The notes beneath the pieces are model-generated. The model saw only the letters and a program-made list of their open reading frames with translations, did not search any database and was not told the origin of the DNA. A program made the translations under genes and the position numbers. Source: Albidovulum sp. (GTDB lineage: Bacteria > Pseudomonadota > Alphaproteobacteria > Rhodobacterales > Rhodobacteraceae). From it: a stretch of DNA of 43,394 bases. Below, piece after piece: positions 1-10,167 of this stretch. The DNA is taken from contig WFPA01000242.1 of assembly GCA_015487815.1 (NCBI GenBank), forward strand, positions 1 through 43,394, written 5' to 3'. Numbering within the stretch: the stretch's first letter is position 1; each line of letters opens with the position of its first letter.

Positions 1-228
1 CGCCTTCTCGTCCGGCACTTCGTGAGGTGCTTCTTCCGGCCCTTCCTCCGGCTCTTCCGGGACCGGAGGGATCACTTCGCTCCCGCCAGGGGAGCGGGCG
101 GCGGCCTCGGGCCGGGTCTGGAACCAGGTCGTGCCGCAGCCGGCGCACATCACCTCCCGCCCCTCGGGCGGGATCGCCTCGTCATCCACCTCGTAGAGCG
201 CCCCGCAGCCGGGGCATTTCAAGCGCAT
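1..228 (-). CDS. Zinc-ribbon (MJ0042-type) domain protein, truncated by window start
   Basis: Minus-strand translation from 228: MRLKCPGCGALYEVDDEAIPPEGREVMCAGCGTTWFQTRPE...; two CxxC motifs; divergent from ftsE. Confidence 0.85.
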   Translation of the reverse strand, partial: MRLKCPGCGALYEVDDEAIPPEGREVMCAGCGTTWFQTRPEAAARSPGGSEVIPPVPEEPEEGPEEAPHEVPDEKA

Positions 229-411
229 GGCGGCATCCTCTCTGGCCTGACGCGACAAGTTGTAACCCGCATGGCCGATCGTTCCAAGCCGGACGATTCG
301 CCCGCCATCCCGTGCACAGCCCGACTACGGGCCGCGGCCCGGGGCGCACATCAAAGGCCAGATTGCAACCGCGCGAGGCTTCAGGCAGTAACGGGGCAAA
401 GGAGGCTCGCG

Positions 412-1089
412 GTGATACGTTTCGACAAGGTCACCCATTCCTATGGCGGTGGCAACATCCTCGAAGATCTGGACCTCGAGCTCGCGCCCGGCTCCTTCCA
501 CTTCCTGACCGGGCCCTCGGGCGCGGGCAAGACCACGCTCCTGCGCCTTGCAAGCGGCGAGCTGCAACCCACGCGTGGTGCGGTTCGCGTGCTCGGCCGC
601 GAACTTGCGACCCTCGACCGCGATGCCATCGCCCGCATGCGCCGGCGCATCGGCATCATCCACCAGGATTGCCGCTTTCTCGACCACCTGACCATCCGTG
701 AGAATATCGCCCTGCCGCTCGACATCGCCGGAGAAGACCTCGACGAGCGGGCTTCCCATGTCGATGAGCTCATCGCCTGGGTCGGGCTTGCCCATCGACA
801 GGATGCACGCCCCCCCGAGCTTTCGGGGGGAGAGCGGCAGCGGGCGGCGCTGGCGCGCGCCGTCATCCTCGCTCCCGAAATCGTGCTTGCGGACGAGCCG
901 ACCGGCAATATCGACTGGGAAATGTCGCTGAAGATCCTTCGGCTTCTCGCCCAGCTCAACCGGGGCGGGGTCACCGTGCTGTTCGCGACCCATGACCTTG
1001 CCCTCATCCGCGCCGCCAAGAACGAGGTTCAGGCCCGGACGCTGCGACTGAAGGGCGGACAGATCCAGATCGCGGGGGCCGAGCTGTGA
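412..1089 (+). CDS. ftsE: Cell division ATP-binding protein FtsE
   Basis: VIRFDKVTHSYGGGNILEDLDLELAPGSFHFLTGPSGAGKTTLLRL; ABC signature LSGGERQRAALARA; Walker B IVLADEPTGNID. GTG start at 412 is preferred over the ORF-track start at 22. Confidence 0.93.
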   Translation: MIRFDKVTHSYGGGNILEDLDLELAPGSFHFLTGPSGAGKTTLLRLASGELQPTRGAVRVLGRELATLDRDAIARMRRRIGIIHQDCRFLDHLTIRENIALPLDIAGEDLDERASHVDELIAWVGLAHRQDARPPELSGGERQRAALARAVILAPEIVLADEPTGNIDWEMSLKILRLLAQLNRGGVTVLFATHDLALIRAAKNEVQARTLRLKGGQIQIAGAEL

Positions 1090-1991
1090 GCATGTGGTTC
1101 GCAAGGAGCGGAAAGGGCTTCGGCCGGCGGCCGTCTGCGCGTGTCGTGCCACCAAACGGCATGTCGGCCTGGCTGACGGCGGGGGCAGCGGCCGCCATCG
1201 CCTTTCTCGCCACCTTCATCCTGGCGATCGGCCTTGCGGCCGGCCATGTCGCCGACCGCTGGTCGGAAGAGCTTTCACGATCGGTCACGATCCGCCTGCC
1301 GGTACCGGCCGGGGAAGCGGAGACGGAAATGGCGCGAATCCTGCAGGTTCTCCGCACAACCGCCGGCGTGGCCCGGGCACGCGCAATTCCCCCGGACGAA
1401 CTCGAGGCCTATCTCGAACCCTGGCTCGGCGACCAGACCCTGCCGGAGGGCATCATCGACCTGCCGGCCATGATCGAGGTGATCGAGACACCGGCCGGGC
1501 TCGACCCGGTGGGGCTCGAGAAGCGGCTTCAGGCCGAATTGCCGGGCACGGTGGTGGACGATCATGCCCGCTGGCGGCGGCCGCTGGTGCAGATGGCGGC
1601 CCGTTTGCGCCTCATCGCCGCCCTTGCCGTGGCGCTGACAGCCGCGGCCGGCGCGCTGATGGTCGCCTTCTCGGCCATGGCTGCGCTTTCGGCCAATGAC
1701 GAGGTCATCCATGTGCTGCGCCTCATCGGTGCGGAAGACGGCTATATCGCCCGCGCCTTCGTGGGCCGCCAGAGCCTTCGCGCCCTTGCCGGTGCGCTCA
1801 TCGGCAACCTGCTTGCAATCGCCGCGCTTCTCTGGCTGCCGACCGAAATGCCGGGCGAAACCCTGATCGCGGGGCTCGCGCTGCGTCCCACCGACTGGCT
1901 TCTTCTCCTTCTCGTTCCGCTTTTCCTGACGATGATCGCCTGGCTCGCAACCCGCCTGGCTGTCCGTCGCCATCTCAAGGAGCACGTCTGA
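1086..1991 (+). CDS. ftsX: Cell division protein FtsX (permease-like)
   Basis: 4-nt overlap with ftsE; N-terminal TM then C-terminal TM bundle; FtsE-FtsX synteny. Confidence 0.9.
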   Translation: MSMWFARSGKGFGRRPSARVVPPNGMSAWLTAGAAAAIAFLATFILAIGLAAGHVADRWSEELSRSVTIRLPVPAGEAETEMARILQVLRTTAGVARARAIPPDELEAYLEPWLGDQTLPEGIIDLPAMIEVIETPAGLDPVGLEKRLQAELPGTVVDDHARWRRPLVQMAARLRLIAALAVALTAAAGALMVAFSAMAALSANDEVIHVLRLIGAEDGYIARAFVGRQSLRALAGALIGNLLAIAALLWLPTEMPGETLIAGLALRPTDWLLLLLVPLFLTMIAWLATRLAVRRHLKEHV

Positions 1992-2788
1992 TGCGGCAGA
2001 TCACACCATGGCAATGGTTCAAGTCCCTGCTCTATGTCCTTCAGGTCTATGGGATGATGGCGGTCATGGCGGTCTATTTCGTGCCACTTGCCATCTTCTC
2101 GCGCGACTGGGCCTATCGCGGCGTCCGCACCTGGTGCCGCTATGCTCGCTGGAGCGCCGAGAAGATGGTCGGCCTCCGAACCGAAGTGCGCGGCGAGGTG
2201 CCGACCGACGAGGTGCTGATCGCCTCGAAGCATCAATCCTTTCTCGACATCATCATCCTTGTCTCCGTTCTGCCGCGGCCGAAATTCATCATGAAGAAGG
2301 AACTGGTCTGGGCGCCGATCCTCGGCTGGTTCGCTCTCAGGATGGGCTGCGTGCCGGTCGAACGGGGCAAGCGGGCGCAGGCGATCCAGCAGATGATGGA
2401 AGGAGTGAAGGCCGGGCGTCAGGATCCGGGTCAGCTGGTGATCTACCCGCAGGGCACACGGGTGCCGCCCGGGGAATACCGTCCCTACAAGATCGGCACC
2501 GCGCTGCTCTATGAACAGCTCGGCCAGCCCTGCGTGCCGGCGGCGACAAATGTCGGTCTGTTCTGGCCCAAATCCGGCATCTGGCGCCGGCCGGGCACGG
2601 CGGTGCTCGAATTCCTGCCCCGCATCCCCCCCGGAAAACCCCGTGAGGCCTTTCTGGAGGAGCTCGAAACCGTGATCGAGACCCGCTCGAACGAGCTGAT
2701 GCGCGAAGCGGGTTATGACGGGCCGCTGCCTGCACCGCGGCAAGGAAACACGCACCCGGCAGGCCGCCGTGGGCGAAAAGGGGACTGA
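1991..2788 (+). CDS. plsC: 1-acyl-sn-glycerol-3-phosphate acyltransferase (PlsC family)
   Basis: SKHQSFLDI (HxxxxD-type), FIMKKEL, YPQGTRVPPG motifs; 1-nt overlap with ftsX. Confidence 0.88.
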   Translation: MRQITPWQWFKSLLYVLQVYGMMAVMAVYFVPLAIFSRDWAYRGVRTWCRYARWSAEKMVGLRTEVRGEVPTDEVLIASKHQSFLDIIILVSVLPRPKFIMKKELVWAPILGWFALRMGCVPVERGKRAQAIQQMMEGVKAGRQDPGQLVIYPQGTRVPPGEYRPYKIGTALLYEQLGQPCVPAATNVGLFWPKSGIWRRPGTAVLEFLPRIPPGKPREAFLEELETVIETRSNELMREAGYDGPLPAPRQGNTHPAGRRGRKGD

Positions 2789-2929
2789 CCGATGCCAATT
2801 CTGAAGAAAAGCTTCAATATCGATCCATAACCCATTGAAATTGAGGCGTGAAGCAAAACACGCACAAGCTGGCTCACTCTTGGCGGGCCGGATCAAGAAC
2901 ACCCTGCAACCCACTGAAAACACAGAAGA

Positions 2930-3892
2930 TCAGGCGGCCAGTCCCTTCTTGCCCATTTCGAGATATTTGCGCCGGCGCTGCGCGCGAATCTCGTCCGGGT
3001 CGAGCTTCTCGAGCGGCGCCAGCATCTCCTCGATCGCCTTGCCCACCGCCGCGATCACCTCCTCGCGGTGGCGATGAGCCCCGCCAACGGGCTCGGGGAT
3101 GATCCGGTCGATCACGCCGAGCGCATAGAGATCCTGGGCGGTGAGCCGCAGCGCCTCGGCGGCTTCGCGCATCTTCTCGGCATCCTTCCACAGGATCGAG
3201 GCGCAGCCCTCGGGCGAGATGACGGAATAGATCGCGTGTTCGAGCATGGCGACCCTGTCGCCCGTGGCCAGGGCAACGGCACCGCCCGAGCCTCCTTCGC
3301 CGATGACGACGGAGACCAGCGGCACCCTGATCTGGAGGCACTTTTCGGTCGAACGGGCGATGGCCTCGGCCTGCCCGCGCTCCTCGGCGCCACGGCCCGG
3401 ATAGGCGCCCGGCGTGTCGATGAAGGTGATGACGGGCAGGCCGAACCGGTCGGCCAGATCCATCAGCCGCACCGCCTTGCGATATCCCTCGGGCCGGGCC
3501 ATGCCGAAATTGCGTTCGAGCCGGGAGGAGGTGTCATGCCCCTTCTCGTGACCCATCACCACCACGGGCCGGTCGTTGAAACGGGCAAGGCCACCCACGA
3601 TCGCCTGGTCCTCTCCGAAATTGCGGTCCCCCGCCAGCGGCGTGAATTCGGTGAAGAGAGTCTCGACATATTCGAGCGTATGCGGCCGCTGGGGGTGGCG
3701 GGCGACCTGGGCCTTGCGCCACGGATCGAGTGATTGGTAGAGCTCCGCCAAGAGCTGCTCGGCCTTGCGGTCGAGTGCCTCGGCCTCGGCGGAGATGTCC
3801 ATGTCCTTGTTCTCGCGCGCGAGCGCCCTGAGCTCCTCGGCCTTGCCTTCGATCTCGGCCAGCGGCTTCTCGAAATCGAGATAGTGCTTCAT
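2930..3892 (-). CDS. accA: Acetyl-CoA carboxylase carboxyltransferase subunit alpha
   Basis: [22 protein letters not shown]...; [41 protein letters not shown]. Confidence 0.96.
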   Translation of the reverse strand: MKHYLDFEKPLAEIEGKAEELRALARENKDMDISAEAEALDRKAEQLLAELYQSLDPWRKAQVARHPQRPHTLEYVETLFTEFTPLAGDRNFGEDQAIVGGLARFNDRPVVVMGHEKGHDTSSRLERNFGMARPEGYRKAVRLMDLADRFGLPVITFIDTPGAYPGRGAEERGQAEAIARSTEKCLQIRVPLVSVVIGEGGSGGAVALATGDRVAMLEHAIYSVISPEGCASILWKDAEKMREAAEALRLTAQDLYALGVIDRIIPEPVGGAHRHREEVIAAVGKAIEEMLAPLEKLDPDEIRAQRRRKYLEMGKKGLAA

Positions 3893-4011
3893 CCGGTCCC
3901 GCCCTCATTGCGATTTGCGCCTATATGGCCGCAAGCAGCCGGCAATGCAATGCGGGGCGCCGGAAGGCAGGCAGATGAGCAGCCAGCCGCGGCAGGCCGG
4001 CCGGATGCGGG

Positions 4012-4983
4012 TCAACCCGCGATCATCTCGGCCTGACGGACGATCACCTCGGCCTGGCGAATCGAGGCAAGATCGATGAGCCGGCCCTTGTAGGTGACGG
4101 CGCCAGCGCCCTCGGCCTTGGCCCTTTCCATCGCTGCAAGGATCTCCCGCGCCTCGCGCACCTGCTCCTCGGACGGGGTGAAGACCTGATTGGCCAGCGC
4201 GATCTGCTTCGGATGGATCGCCCATTTGCCGACCATGCCGAGCGTGGCGGCGCGGCGCGCCTGGGCGAGATAGCCTTCGTCGTCTGAGAAGTCGCCGAAG
4301 GGCCCGTCGACCGGCAACACCCCGTTCACCCGGCAGGCGGCGACGATGGCGACCATGACCGTATGCCACGGGTCGGCATAGTCCTTCTGACGCGGCTCCT
4401 GATCCTTCGGGCCGAGCATGTAGTAGTTTTCCTGGGTGCCGCCGATGCCGGTTGTCTGCATGCCCATGGAGGCGGCATAATCGGCAGCGCCGAGCGACAG
4501 CGCCTCGAGACGAGGAGAAGCAGCGGCAATCTCGCCGACATTGGCAAAGCCCGCCGCCGTCTCGATGATGCCCTCGAAACCGATGCGCTTCTTGCGACCG
4601 GTGGCGGTCTCGACCGCGGTCGCAAGCGCGTCCACCGCATAGACGTCGGCCGCATTGCCGAGCTTCGGGATCATGATGAGATCGAGCCGCTCGGACGCCT
4701 TTTCGAGAAGCTCGACCACGTCGCGATACCACCAGGGCGTGTCGAGCCCGTTGATCCGCACCGAGACGGTCTTGTTGCCCCAGTCGATGTCGCCGATCGC
4801 CTCGATGACGTTGCGGCGCGCGGTCTCCTTGTCGTCTGGCGCCACCGAATCCTCGAGATCGAGATTGACGACATCAGCCGCCGAGGCCGCCATCTTCTCG
4901 AAGATCTGCGGCCGCGAACCGGGACCGAAAAGCTGGCAGCGGTTGAGACGGGCGGGCGGGGCCGGCTGGGTGCGGAAACTCAT
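4012..4983 (-). CDS. mcl1: L-malyl-CoA/beta-methylmalyl-CoA lyase (HpcH/HpaI aldolase/CitE superfamily)
   Basis: MSFRTQPAPPARLNRCQLFGPGSRPQIFEKMAASAADVVNLDLEDSVAPDD...; closely resembles Rhodobacter-type Mcl1 as I recall it; start at 4983 rather than the longer ORF. Confidence 0.85.
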   Translation of the reverse strand: MSFRTQPAPPARLNRCQLFGPGSRPQIFEKMAASAADVVNLDLEDSVAPDDKETARRNVIEAIGDIDWGNKTVSVRINGLDTPWWYRDVVELLEKASERLDLIMIPKLGNAADVYAVDALATAVETATGRKKRIGFEGIIETAAGFANVGEIAAASPRLEALSLGAADYAASMGMQTTGIGGTQENYYMLGPKDQEPRQKDYADPWHTVMVAIVAACRVNGVLPVDGPFGDFSDDEGYLAQARRAATLGMVGKWAIHPKQIALANQVFTPSEEQVREAREILAAMERAKAEGAGAVTYKGRLIDLASIRQAEVIVRQAEMIAG

Positions 4984-5137
4984 CCTGTCCTCCGAAAGAT
5001 TGTTGCGCCTTTCATCGGTGTTGGAGGTAGAATGTTTCTGCGGCACAGGCAAGAAGAAATGCCGCGGCGCAGCAAGTGCCACGGCATCCGCCCAGTTGCC
5101 GGCACCAGGCCGCCCCGGGGTGATCCTGTTCCGTGCC

Positions 5138-5464
5138 TCAATCGGCTTCCTTGCCCACATTCTCGGCGAAGGCCTTCTCGAAGGCGGCCTTCTTGGCCTC
5201 GTCGGCCTCGGTCTGGTACTTCGCCTTCCACTCGTCATAGGGCATGCCGTAGTAGAGCTCGCGGGCCTCGGCCTTGCTCATCTCGATACCACGCTCGGCC
5301 GCCGCTTCCTGCATCCAGCGCGAAAGGCAGTTGCGGCAGAAACCGGCGAGATTCATCAGATCTATGTTCTGCACGTCGAGCCGGTCTTCCATCAGGTGCT
5401 TGCGCAGTCGCCTGAAGGCCGCCGCCTCGATCTCGATCATGGTGCGTTCGTCGATCTTCGTCAT
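5138..5464 (-). CDS. DUF1244 domain-containing protein
   Basis: EIEAAAFRRLRKHLMEDRLDVQNIDLMNLAGFCRNCLSRWMQEAAAERGIEM. Confidence 0.8.
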   Translation of the reverse strand: MTKIDERTMIEIEAAAFRRLRKHLMEDRLDVQNIDLMNLAGFCRNCLSRWMQEAAAERGIEMSKAEARELYYGMPYDEWKAKYQTEADEAKKAAFEKAFAENVGKEAD

Positions 5465-6324
5465 GCAATCTTCTCCTTCGGTTCCATGGCCGCGCCGCCG
5501 ACAGCCTGTTCGCGGCGGTCTTCTGCCCGTTCGACAAGGCCGGCCTGCCGCGCCGCATCGAGGATGTGCGGAGCGAGCCGCGCGGCCCAGGCACCCTGCC
5601 CCGCCGCATCACGGATGAGATCGTTGCGCAGCTCGATCAGCGCATAGGGACGCCCCGGCAGCATGGCATGGCGATACATGCTGTCGCCGACAAGGTAGCC
5701 GGGATAGGGCTCGTTGTCACCGACGCAGAGGTCGCTCTCCGTCCGCAGGCTGGCGATCAGCGCCTCGGCAAACGGGTTCGGATCGTGATGGAGAATGCCC
5801 ACCTGCCAGGGACGCATGGCATGGCCATTGAGCCGCGGCGTGAAGCTGTGCACCGCGATGATGACAGGCCCCCGGCCTGCGGCCTCCCGCTCGGCAAGAA
5901 GATCGGCAAGACGCTGGTGGTAGGGGCGGTAGCACTTCGCGAGGCGCCTTTCGCGTTCGGCGGCGTCCACATGGCGGTTGGCCGGGATGATGGTGCCGTC
6001 ATACAGCTTCATGATCAGCGTCGGATCGTCCTCGCCACGGTTGGGATCGATCACGAGACGGGAGAAATCCGAATGCACCAGCGGCGCATCGAGCCGCCGC
6101 GCCAGCTCCCGGGCCACACCGAGCGCGCCCACATCCCAGGCTATGTGCCGCGCCATTTCCTCGGCGGAAATCCCCAGATCTCCGCCGGCCACGAATTCCG
6201 GCACGGTGTTGGTGGCGTGATCGCATGTGACGACGAAGGGACCGGCACGGCCTTCCCCCTCGACATGAGCCGGCTGCCACCCCTCCACCTCCGACGGGTG
6301 ATCCTTTCCGACTGGCACGTTCAC
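5461..6324 (-). CDS. N-formylglutamate amidohydrolase family protein
   Basis: FVVTCDHATNTVPEF...; VHSDFSRLVIDPNRGEDDPTLI; VHSFTPRLNG; 4-nt overlap with the DUF1244 gene. Confidence 0.85.
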   Translation of the reverse strand: MNVPVGKDHPSEVEGWQPAHVEGEGRAGPFVVTCDHATNTVPEFVAGGDLGISAEEMARHIAWDVGALGVARELARRLDAPLVHSDFSRLVIDPNRGEDDPTLIMKLYDGTIIPANRHVDAAERERRLAKCYRPYHQRLADLLAEREAAGRGPVIIAVHSFTPRLNGHAMRPWQVGILHHDPNPFAEALIASLRTESDLCVGDNEPYPGYLVGDSMYRHAMLPGRPYALIELRNDLIRDAAGQGAWAARLAPHILDAARQAGLVERAEDRREQAVGGAAMEPKEKIA

Positions 6325-6421
6325 AGGCTTCCGTCCTCCTCGTTCCGCCCGCCGGCCGGCCGCAGCCCGCAGCGGGATGCCGCTCCACCCGAATGCGCTC
6401 CGCCATTGTCAATCGGCGGCG

Positions 6422-6451
6422 TTTTCCCCATAAGGTATGGCAAGGGGAAAA
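6422..6451. repeat. Nested inverted repeat in the divergent intergenic region upstream of pyk
   Basis: TTTTCCCCATAAGGTATGGCAAGGGGAAAA: outer 8-bp arms 6422-6429/6444-6451; inner CCATA/TATGG 6428-6432/6436-6440. Confidence 0.6.
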
Positions 6452-6505
6452 GGCCAGAGCGCCGCCGGCGCGGAACGCAGGGCCGAAATGGTTGAAAGGT
6501 GAACT

Positions 6506-7954
6506 ATGCGCAGGCTGCGGAATGTCAAGGTGGTGGCCACGCTCGGCCCGGCCTCGAGCGATTACGAGATGATACGGGCGCTGTTCGAGGCCGGAGCCGA
6601 CCTCTTCCGCCTCAACATGAGCCATGGCAGCCATGAGGAGGTCGCGAAGCGACACGAGATCATTCGCCACATCGAAAGGGAAAGCGGCCGGCCCATCGGC
6701 ATTCTCGCCGATCTTCAGGGGCCGAAACTGCGGGCCGGCGTCTTCCGCGAGGGCAGCGCCGAGCTAAGGGAAGGGGCCCGCTTCCGCTTCGATCTCGACG
6801 AGACGCCGGGCGACGAAACCCGCGTGAACCTGCCCCACCCCGAGATCTTCGAGGCCGTCAAGCCCGGCAACAGCATCCTTGTCGATGACGGCAAGATCCG
6901 CCTCCGGGTTGATGCTGTCGAGGACGGACACATCGACACGACCGTCGTGGTGGGCGGGCGAATCTCGAACCGCAAGGGCGTCAACGTGCCCGATGCGATC
7001 CTGCCGCTTGCCGCCCTTTCCGAGAAGGACCGGCGCGATCTCGATTTCGTCTGCGAGCTGGGGGTGGACTGGGTGGCGCTCTCCTTCGTCCAGCGTCCCG
7101 AGGACGTGCTCGAGGCCCGCGAACGGATCGACGGCCGCGCCGCCGTTCTTGCCAAGATCGAGAAACCGGCGGCGGTGCTGGCCTTCGACGACATCCTTGC
7201 CGTTTCCGACGGCATCATGATCGCCCGCGGCGATCTCGGGGTGGAAATGCCGGTCGAGGCGGTGCCGCCGATCCAGAAACGTCTCATCCGCCTGTGCCGC
7301 CACGCGGCCAAGCCCGTCATCGTCGCCACCCAGATGCTGGAGAGCATGGTGCATTCACCGGTGCCGACGCGGGCCGAGGTCTCGGACGTGGCCAATGCGA
7401 TCTACGAAGGCACGGACGCGGTGATGCTCTCGGCCGAATCGGCCGCCGGAGCCTACCCGGTCGAGGCGGTGCGGACGATGAACAACGTGGCGATCGAGGT
7501 CGAACACGACGAGAATTACCGCCAGATCATCGAGGCCACGCGCTCGGGCGAACGCAGGAGCGTGGCCGACGCCATCACCGTTGCTGCTCGTGAGATCGCC
7601 GAGACGACCGACGTCAAGGCCATATGCTGCTTCACCCAGACCGGCACGACCGCCCTCAAGGTGGCGCGCGAACGGCCACGGGTGCCGATCATCGCCCTGA
7701 CGCCCCTGCCTTCCACCGCGCGGCGGCTGACCCTGAGCTGGGGTGCCCATTGCGTCATCACCGAGGGCAAGGTCGAACGCTTCAAGATGGCGGTGGTGAA
7801 CGCGGCGCGGACAGCCAAGGAAGAAGGTTTCGCCGACGAGAAAGACAACATCATCGTCACCGCAGGCGTGCCCTTCAACCACCCCGGCACCACCAACATC
7901 ATCCGCGTCACCCCCTGTGACGAGCGCGCCATCTTCGGGGCCGATCCCGACTGA
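6506..7954 (+). CDS. pyk: Pyruvate kinase
   Basis: NVKVVATLGPASSDYEMIRALFEAGADLFRLNMSHG; IARGDLGVEMP; ATQMLESMVHSPVPTRAEVSDVANAIYEGTDAVMLSAESA. Confidence 0.97.
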   Translation: MRRLRNVKVVATLGPASSDYEMIRALFEAGADLFRLNMSHGSHEEVAKRHEIIRHIERESGRPIGILADLQGPKLRAGVFREGSAELREGARFRFDLDETPGDETRVNLPHPEIFEAVKPGNSILVDDGKIRLRVDAVEDGHIDTTVVVGGRISNRKGVNVPDAILPLAALSEKDRRDLDFVCELGVDWVALSFVQRPEDVLEARERIDGRAAVLAKIEKPAAVLAFDDILAVSDGIMIARGDLGVEMPVEAVPPIQKRLIRLCRHAAKPVIVATQMLESMVHSPVPTRAEVSDVANAIYEGTDAVMLSAESAAGAYPVEAVRTMNNVAIEVEHDENYRQIIEATRSGERRSVADAITVAAREIAETTDVKAICCFTQTGTTALKVARERPRVPIIALTPLPSTARRLTLSWGAHCVITEGKVERFKMAVVNAARTAKEEGFADEKDNIIVTAGVPFNHPGTTNIIRVTPCDERAIFGADPD

Positions 7955-8021
7955 AAAGCCGTCGGGCCCGGCAATTGGCGATTCCCTTTCTCCGTCGCAC
8001 CCGATAGGATCGGGCAAGGAG

Positions 8022-8252
8022 ATGCACATGGGCCCCGAGTATTATCTGGTCGGAAGTCTCGTCCTCGCCGCCTTCTCGATCCCGGCGATCCTGTCGGCCT
8101 GGATCGACCGAAGGTCTCCCTGGCGAGCGCTGATCGTCGTGCTGATCGCGGGCGGTCTGTTCTTTCAATACACACGCCTTGCCGACAACAGCCTGACGCT
8201 GGAAGAGATCACCGCGGCCTTCGCCAGGGTGATCGGCGACATCTTGCGCTGA
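8022..8252 (+). CDS. Small hydrophobic (likely membrane) protein of unknown function
   Basis: AAGGAG before the [79 protein letters not shown]. Confidence 0.65.
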   Translation: MHMGPEYYLVGSLVLAAFSIPAILSAWIDRRSPWRALIVVLIAGGLFFQYTRLADNSLTLEEITAAFARVIGDILR

Positions 8253-8268
8253 GAGCCGCCCGCGCCCC

Positions 8269-8297
8269 TTGCATCCCGCCTTTCCCTTCATTAGAAG
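8269..8297 (+). promoter_or_regulatory. Candidate sigma70-type promoter for rpmI-rplT
   Basis: TTGCAT - 17 bp - TAGAAG, about 70 bp upstream of the rpmI start. Confidence 0.35.
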
Positions 8298-8365
8298 CCC
8301 GTCACCATCATGCGCGGCCGGCCGTGAGGGCTGCCGAGTCGCGTGTCAACGCAAGGAGTAGCGAA

Positions 8366-8569
8366 ATGCCCAAGCTCAAGACCAAGTCGAGCGCCAAGAA
8401 GCGCTTCAAGGTGACCGCCAAGGGTCATGTCAAGGCGGCCCAGGCCGGCAAGCGCCACGGCATGATCAAGCGGACGAACAAGTTCATCCGCCAGGCGCGG
8501 GGAACGACGGTCCTCTCCAAGCCCGACGAGAAGACCGTGAAGAAGCATTACCTGCCCTACGCGCGCTGA
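8366..8569 (+). CDS. rpmI: 50S ribosomal protein L35
   Basis: [45 protein letters not shown]. Confidence 0.97.
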   Translation: MPKLKTKSSAKKRFKVTAKGHVKAAQAGKRHGMIKRTNKFIRQARGTTVLSKPDEKTVKKHYLPYAR

Positions 8570-8581
8570 GGAGGCTGAACA

Positions 8582-8944
8582 ATGGCACGAGTGAAATCCG
8601 GCAAGGTCACCCACGCCCGCCACAAGAAGGTCATCAAGGCCGCCAAGGGCTATTACGGCCGTCGCAAGAACACCTTCCGCGCCGCCAGGCAGGCCGTGGA
8701 CAAGGCCAACCAATATGCGACCCGGGACCGCAAGCAGCGCAAGCGCAATTTCCGCGCCCTGTGGATCCAGCGGATCAACGCCGCTGTCCGCGCCCATGAT
8801 GCAGGGCTGACCTATTCGCGCTTCATCAACGGCCTCAACAAAGCCGGGATCGAGGTCGACCGCAAGGTTCTGGCCGATCTCGCCGTGCGCGAGCCCGAAG
8901 CCTTCGGCGCCATCGTCGAGAAGGCCAAGGCCGCGCTTGGCTGA
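8582..8944 (+). CDS. rplT: 50S ribosomal protein L20
   Basis: [68 protein letters not shown]. Confidence 0.98.
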   Translation: MARVKSGKVTHARHKKVIKAAKGYYGRRKNTFRAARQAVDKANQYATRDRKQRKRNFRALWIQRINAAVRAHDAGLTYSRFINGLNKAGIEVDRKVLADLAVREPEAFGAIVEKAKAALG

Positions 8945-8964
8945 GACCGATACGAGATCGCATG

Positions 8965-8994
8965 AAGGGCCCGTCTTCGGACGGGCCCTTTTTC
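8965..8994 (+). terminator. Rho-independent terminator after rplT
   Basis: AAGGGCCCGTC-TTCG-GACGGGCCCTT followed by TTT; 11-bp stem with UUCG tetraloop. Confidence 0.95.
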
Positions 8995-9006
8995 ATTGTG
9001 CGGTCA

Positions 9007-10167
9007 TCATTCCTCGGGCAGGAACTGGCGCAGGAGCCAGGGAGGCGGAGCCGCCGGCAGGGTGCGACCGGCGCTCCATTCCCAGAAGCCTGTTCTCACT
9101 CCCACCAACCGGAAACGCAGATAGGGCCGCCATGCCTTCACGGGACCAAAGAGGACGGGCACGCCCTCCCCTGCTAAATGGGCCGCCTTGACAAAGGCCC
9201 TATCCGGCCATTTCCGCGGATCGATCAGGAACGCATCTTCGGTGGCCGAGGGCCAGAGGGGCGCCGGCTCCACCGCTCCCTGCTCCCCGCTCCTGGCGGA
9301 AAGGGCGTGCCGCGGCACCCGCCGCATCCCGTCCTCGCGCCCGGCCTCGAGGGTTTTCATCAGCCGCGGGACGTCGAAGGGGTCGAGGCGCCCGGCGAGC
9401 ATGTGCCGCAGGAGGCGCCGGCGCTGCGCCTCGGCAAAGCGCTGCCACGCTTCCGCGAACGCGTCGGGCGCAGCATGTTTCTTCAGGAAATGCGCCCTGG
9501 AAGCACCGATCTCGAACAGGCTCTTCGGCACGCGGTGACGCCGGCGAAGGGGACCGGGCGCGAAGCCGTGCATCACCTCGGCGCCGGATATGCCGCCCCA
9601 CCGGCCCACACGGTGGAGAACCCATGAAATATCAGCATCTTCCATGAAAAACCTGAGGCTTTCATCGAACCCCCCGGCCGCGAGAAGCGCTGTGCGGTCG
9701 AAGGCCATGTTGGTGCCGATGGCCTTGAGCGGACATCGGGGGAAATCCCCTTCATCCAATATATCAATATCTTCTCCCAACTCATTTACATGACTTGGTT
9801 TCCACTCGATCTTCCATCCGTTATCACGGCGCACCGGGCCGGTGCTCCAGCCAACACCGCCTTTCATGGGCGCCGTCAGGCGCAACAACCACATGGGAAA
9901 AGCCACGGCGTCGTCATCGAGAAAGGCAACGATCGGGGCCCGCGTCGCGGCGATGCCGATATTGCGTGCGCGCGAGAGGTTCTGCTCATCGAAGGGGATG
10001 AAACGGGCGGGCCAAGGGTCGCCAAGAGCGGCGATGCCCGAACTGTCTGCGACAACAATGACTTCGAAGGTGGCATTCACCTGGTAGCGCAGAGAGGTCA
10101 GCGCCTGCCGCAACCAGCCGGGCCGGCCGTGGGAGGCGATGACGACGCTGGCTGCGGGCGCGGTCAT
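9007..10167 (-). CDS. Glycosyltransferase family 2 protein
   Basis: ASVVIASHGRPGWLRQALTSLRYQ...NLSRARNIGIAATRAPIVAFLDDDAVAFPMWLL (GT-A fold, DDD). Confidence 0.88.
   Translation of the reverse strand: MTAPAASVVIASHGRPGWLRQALTSLRYQVNATFEVIVVADSSGIAALGDPWPARFIPFDEQNLSRARNIGIAATRAPIVAFLDDDAVAFPMWLLRLTAPMKGGVGWSTGPVRRDNGWKIEWKPSHVNELGEDIDILDEGDFPRCPLKAIGTNMAFDRTALLAAGGFDESLRFFMEDADISWVLHRVGRWGGISGAEVMHGFAPGPLRRRHRVPKSLFEIGASRAHFLKKHAAPDAFAEAWQRFAEAQRRRLLRHMLAGRLDPFDVPRLMKTLEAGREDGMRRVPRHALSARSGEQGAVEPAPLWPSATEDAFLIDPRKWPDRAFVKAAHLAGEGVPVLFGPVKAWRPYLRFRLVGVRTGFWEWSAGRTLPAAPPPWLLRQFLPEE

Noticed and set aside
22-411. N-terminal extension of the ftsE ORF
   Set aside because: Region is antisense to the zinc-ribbon gene and the divergent promoter; FtsE homology starts at the GTG at 412.
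325-1155. Long antisense ORF opposite ftsE (276 aa), and many similar ORFs opposite other genes
   Set aside because: High-GC genomes generate long open antisense frames; translations are low-complexity Arg/Pro/Ala/Gly rich and match no family, while the sense frame is a clear known protein.
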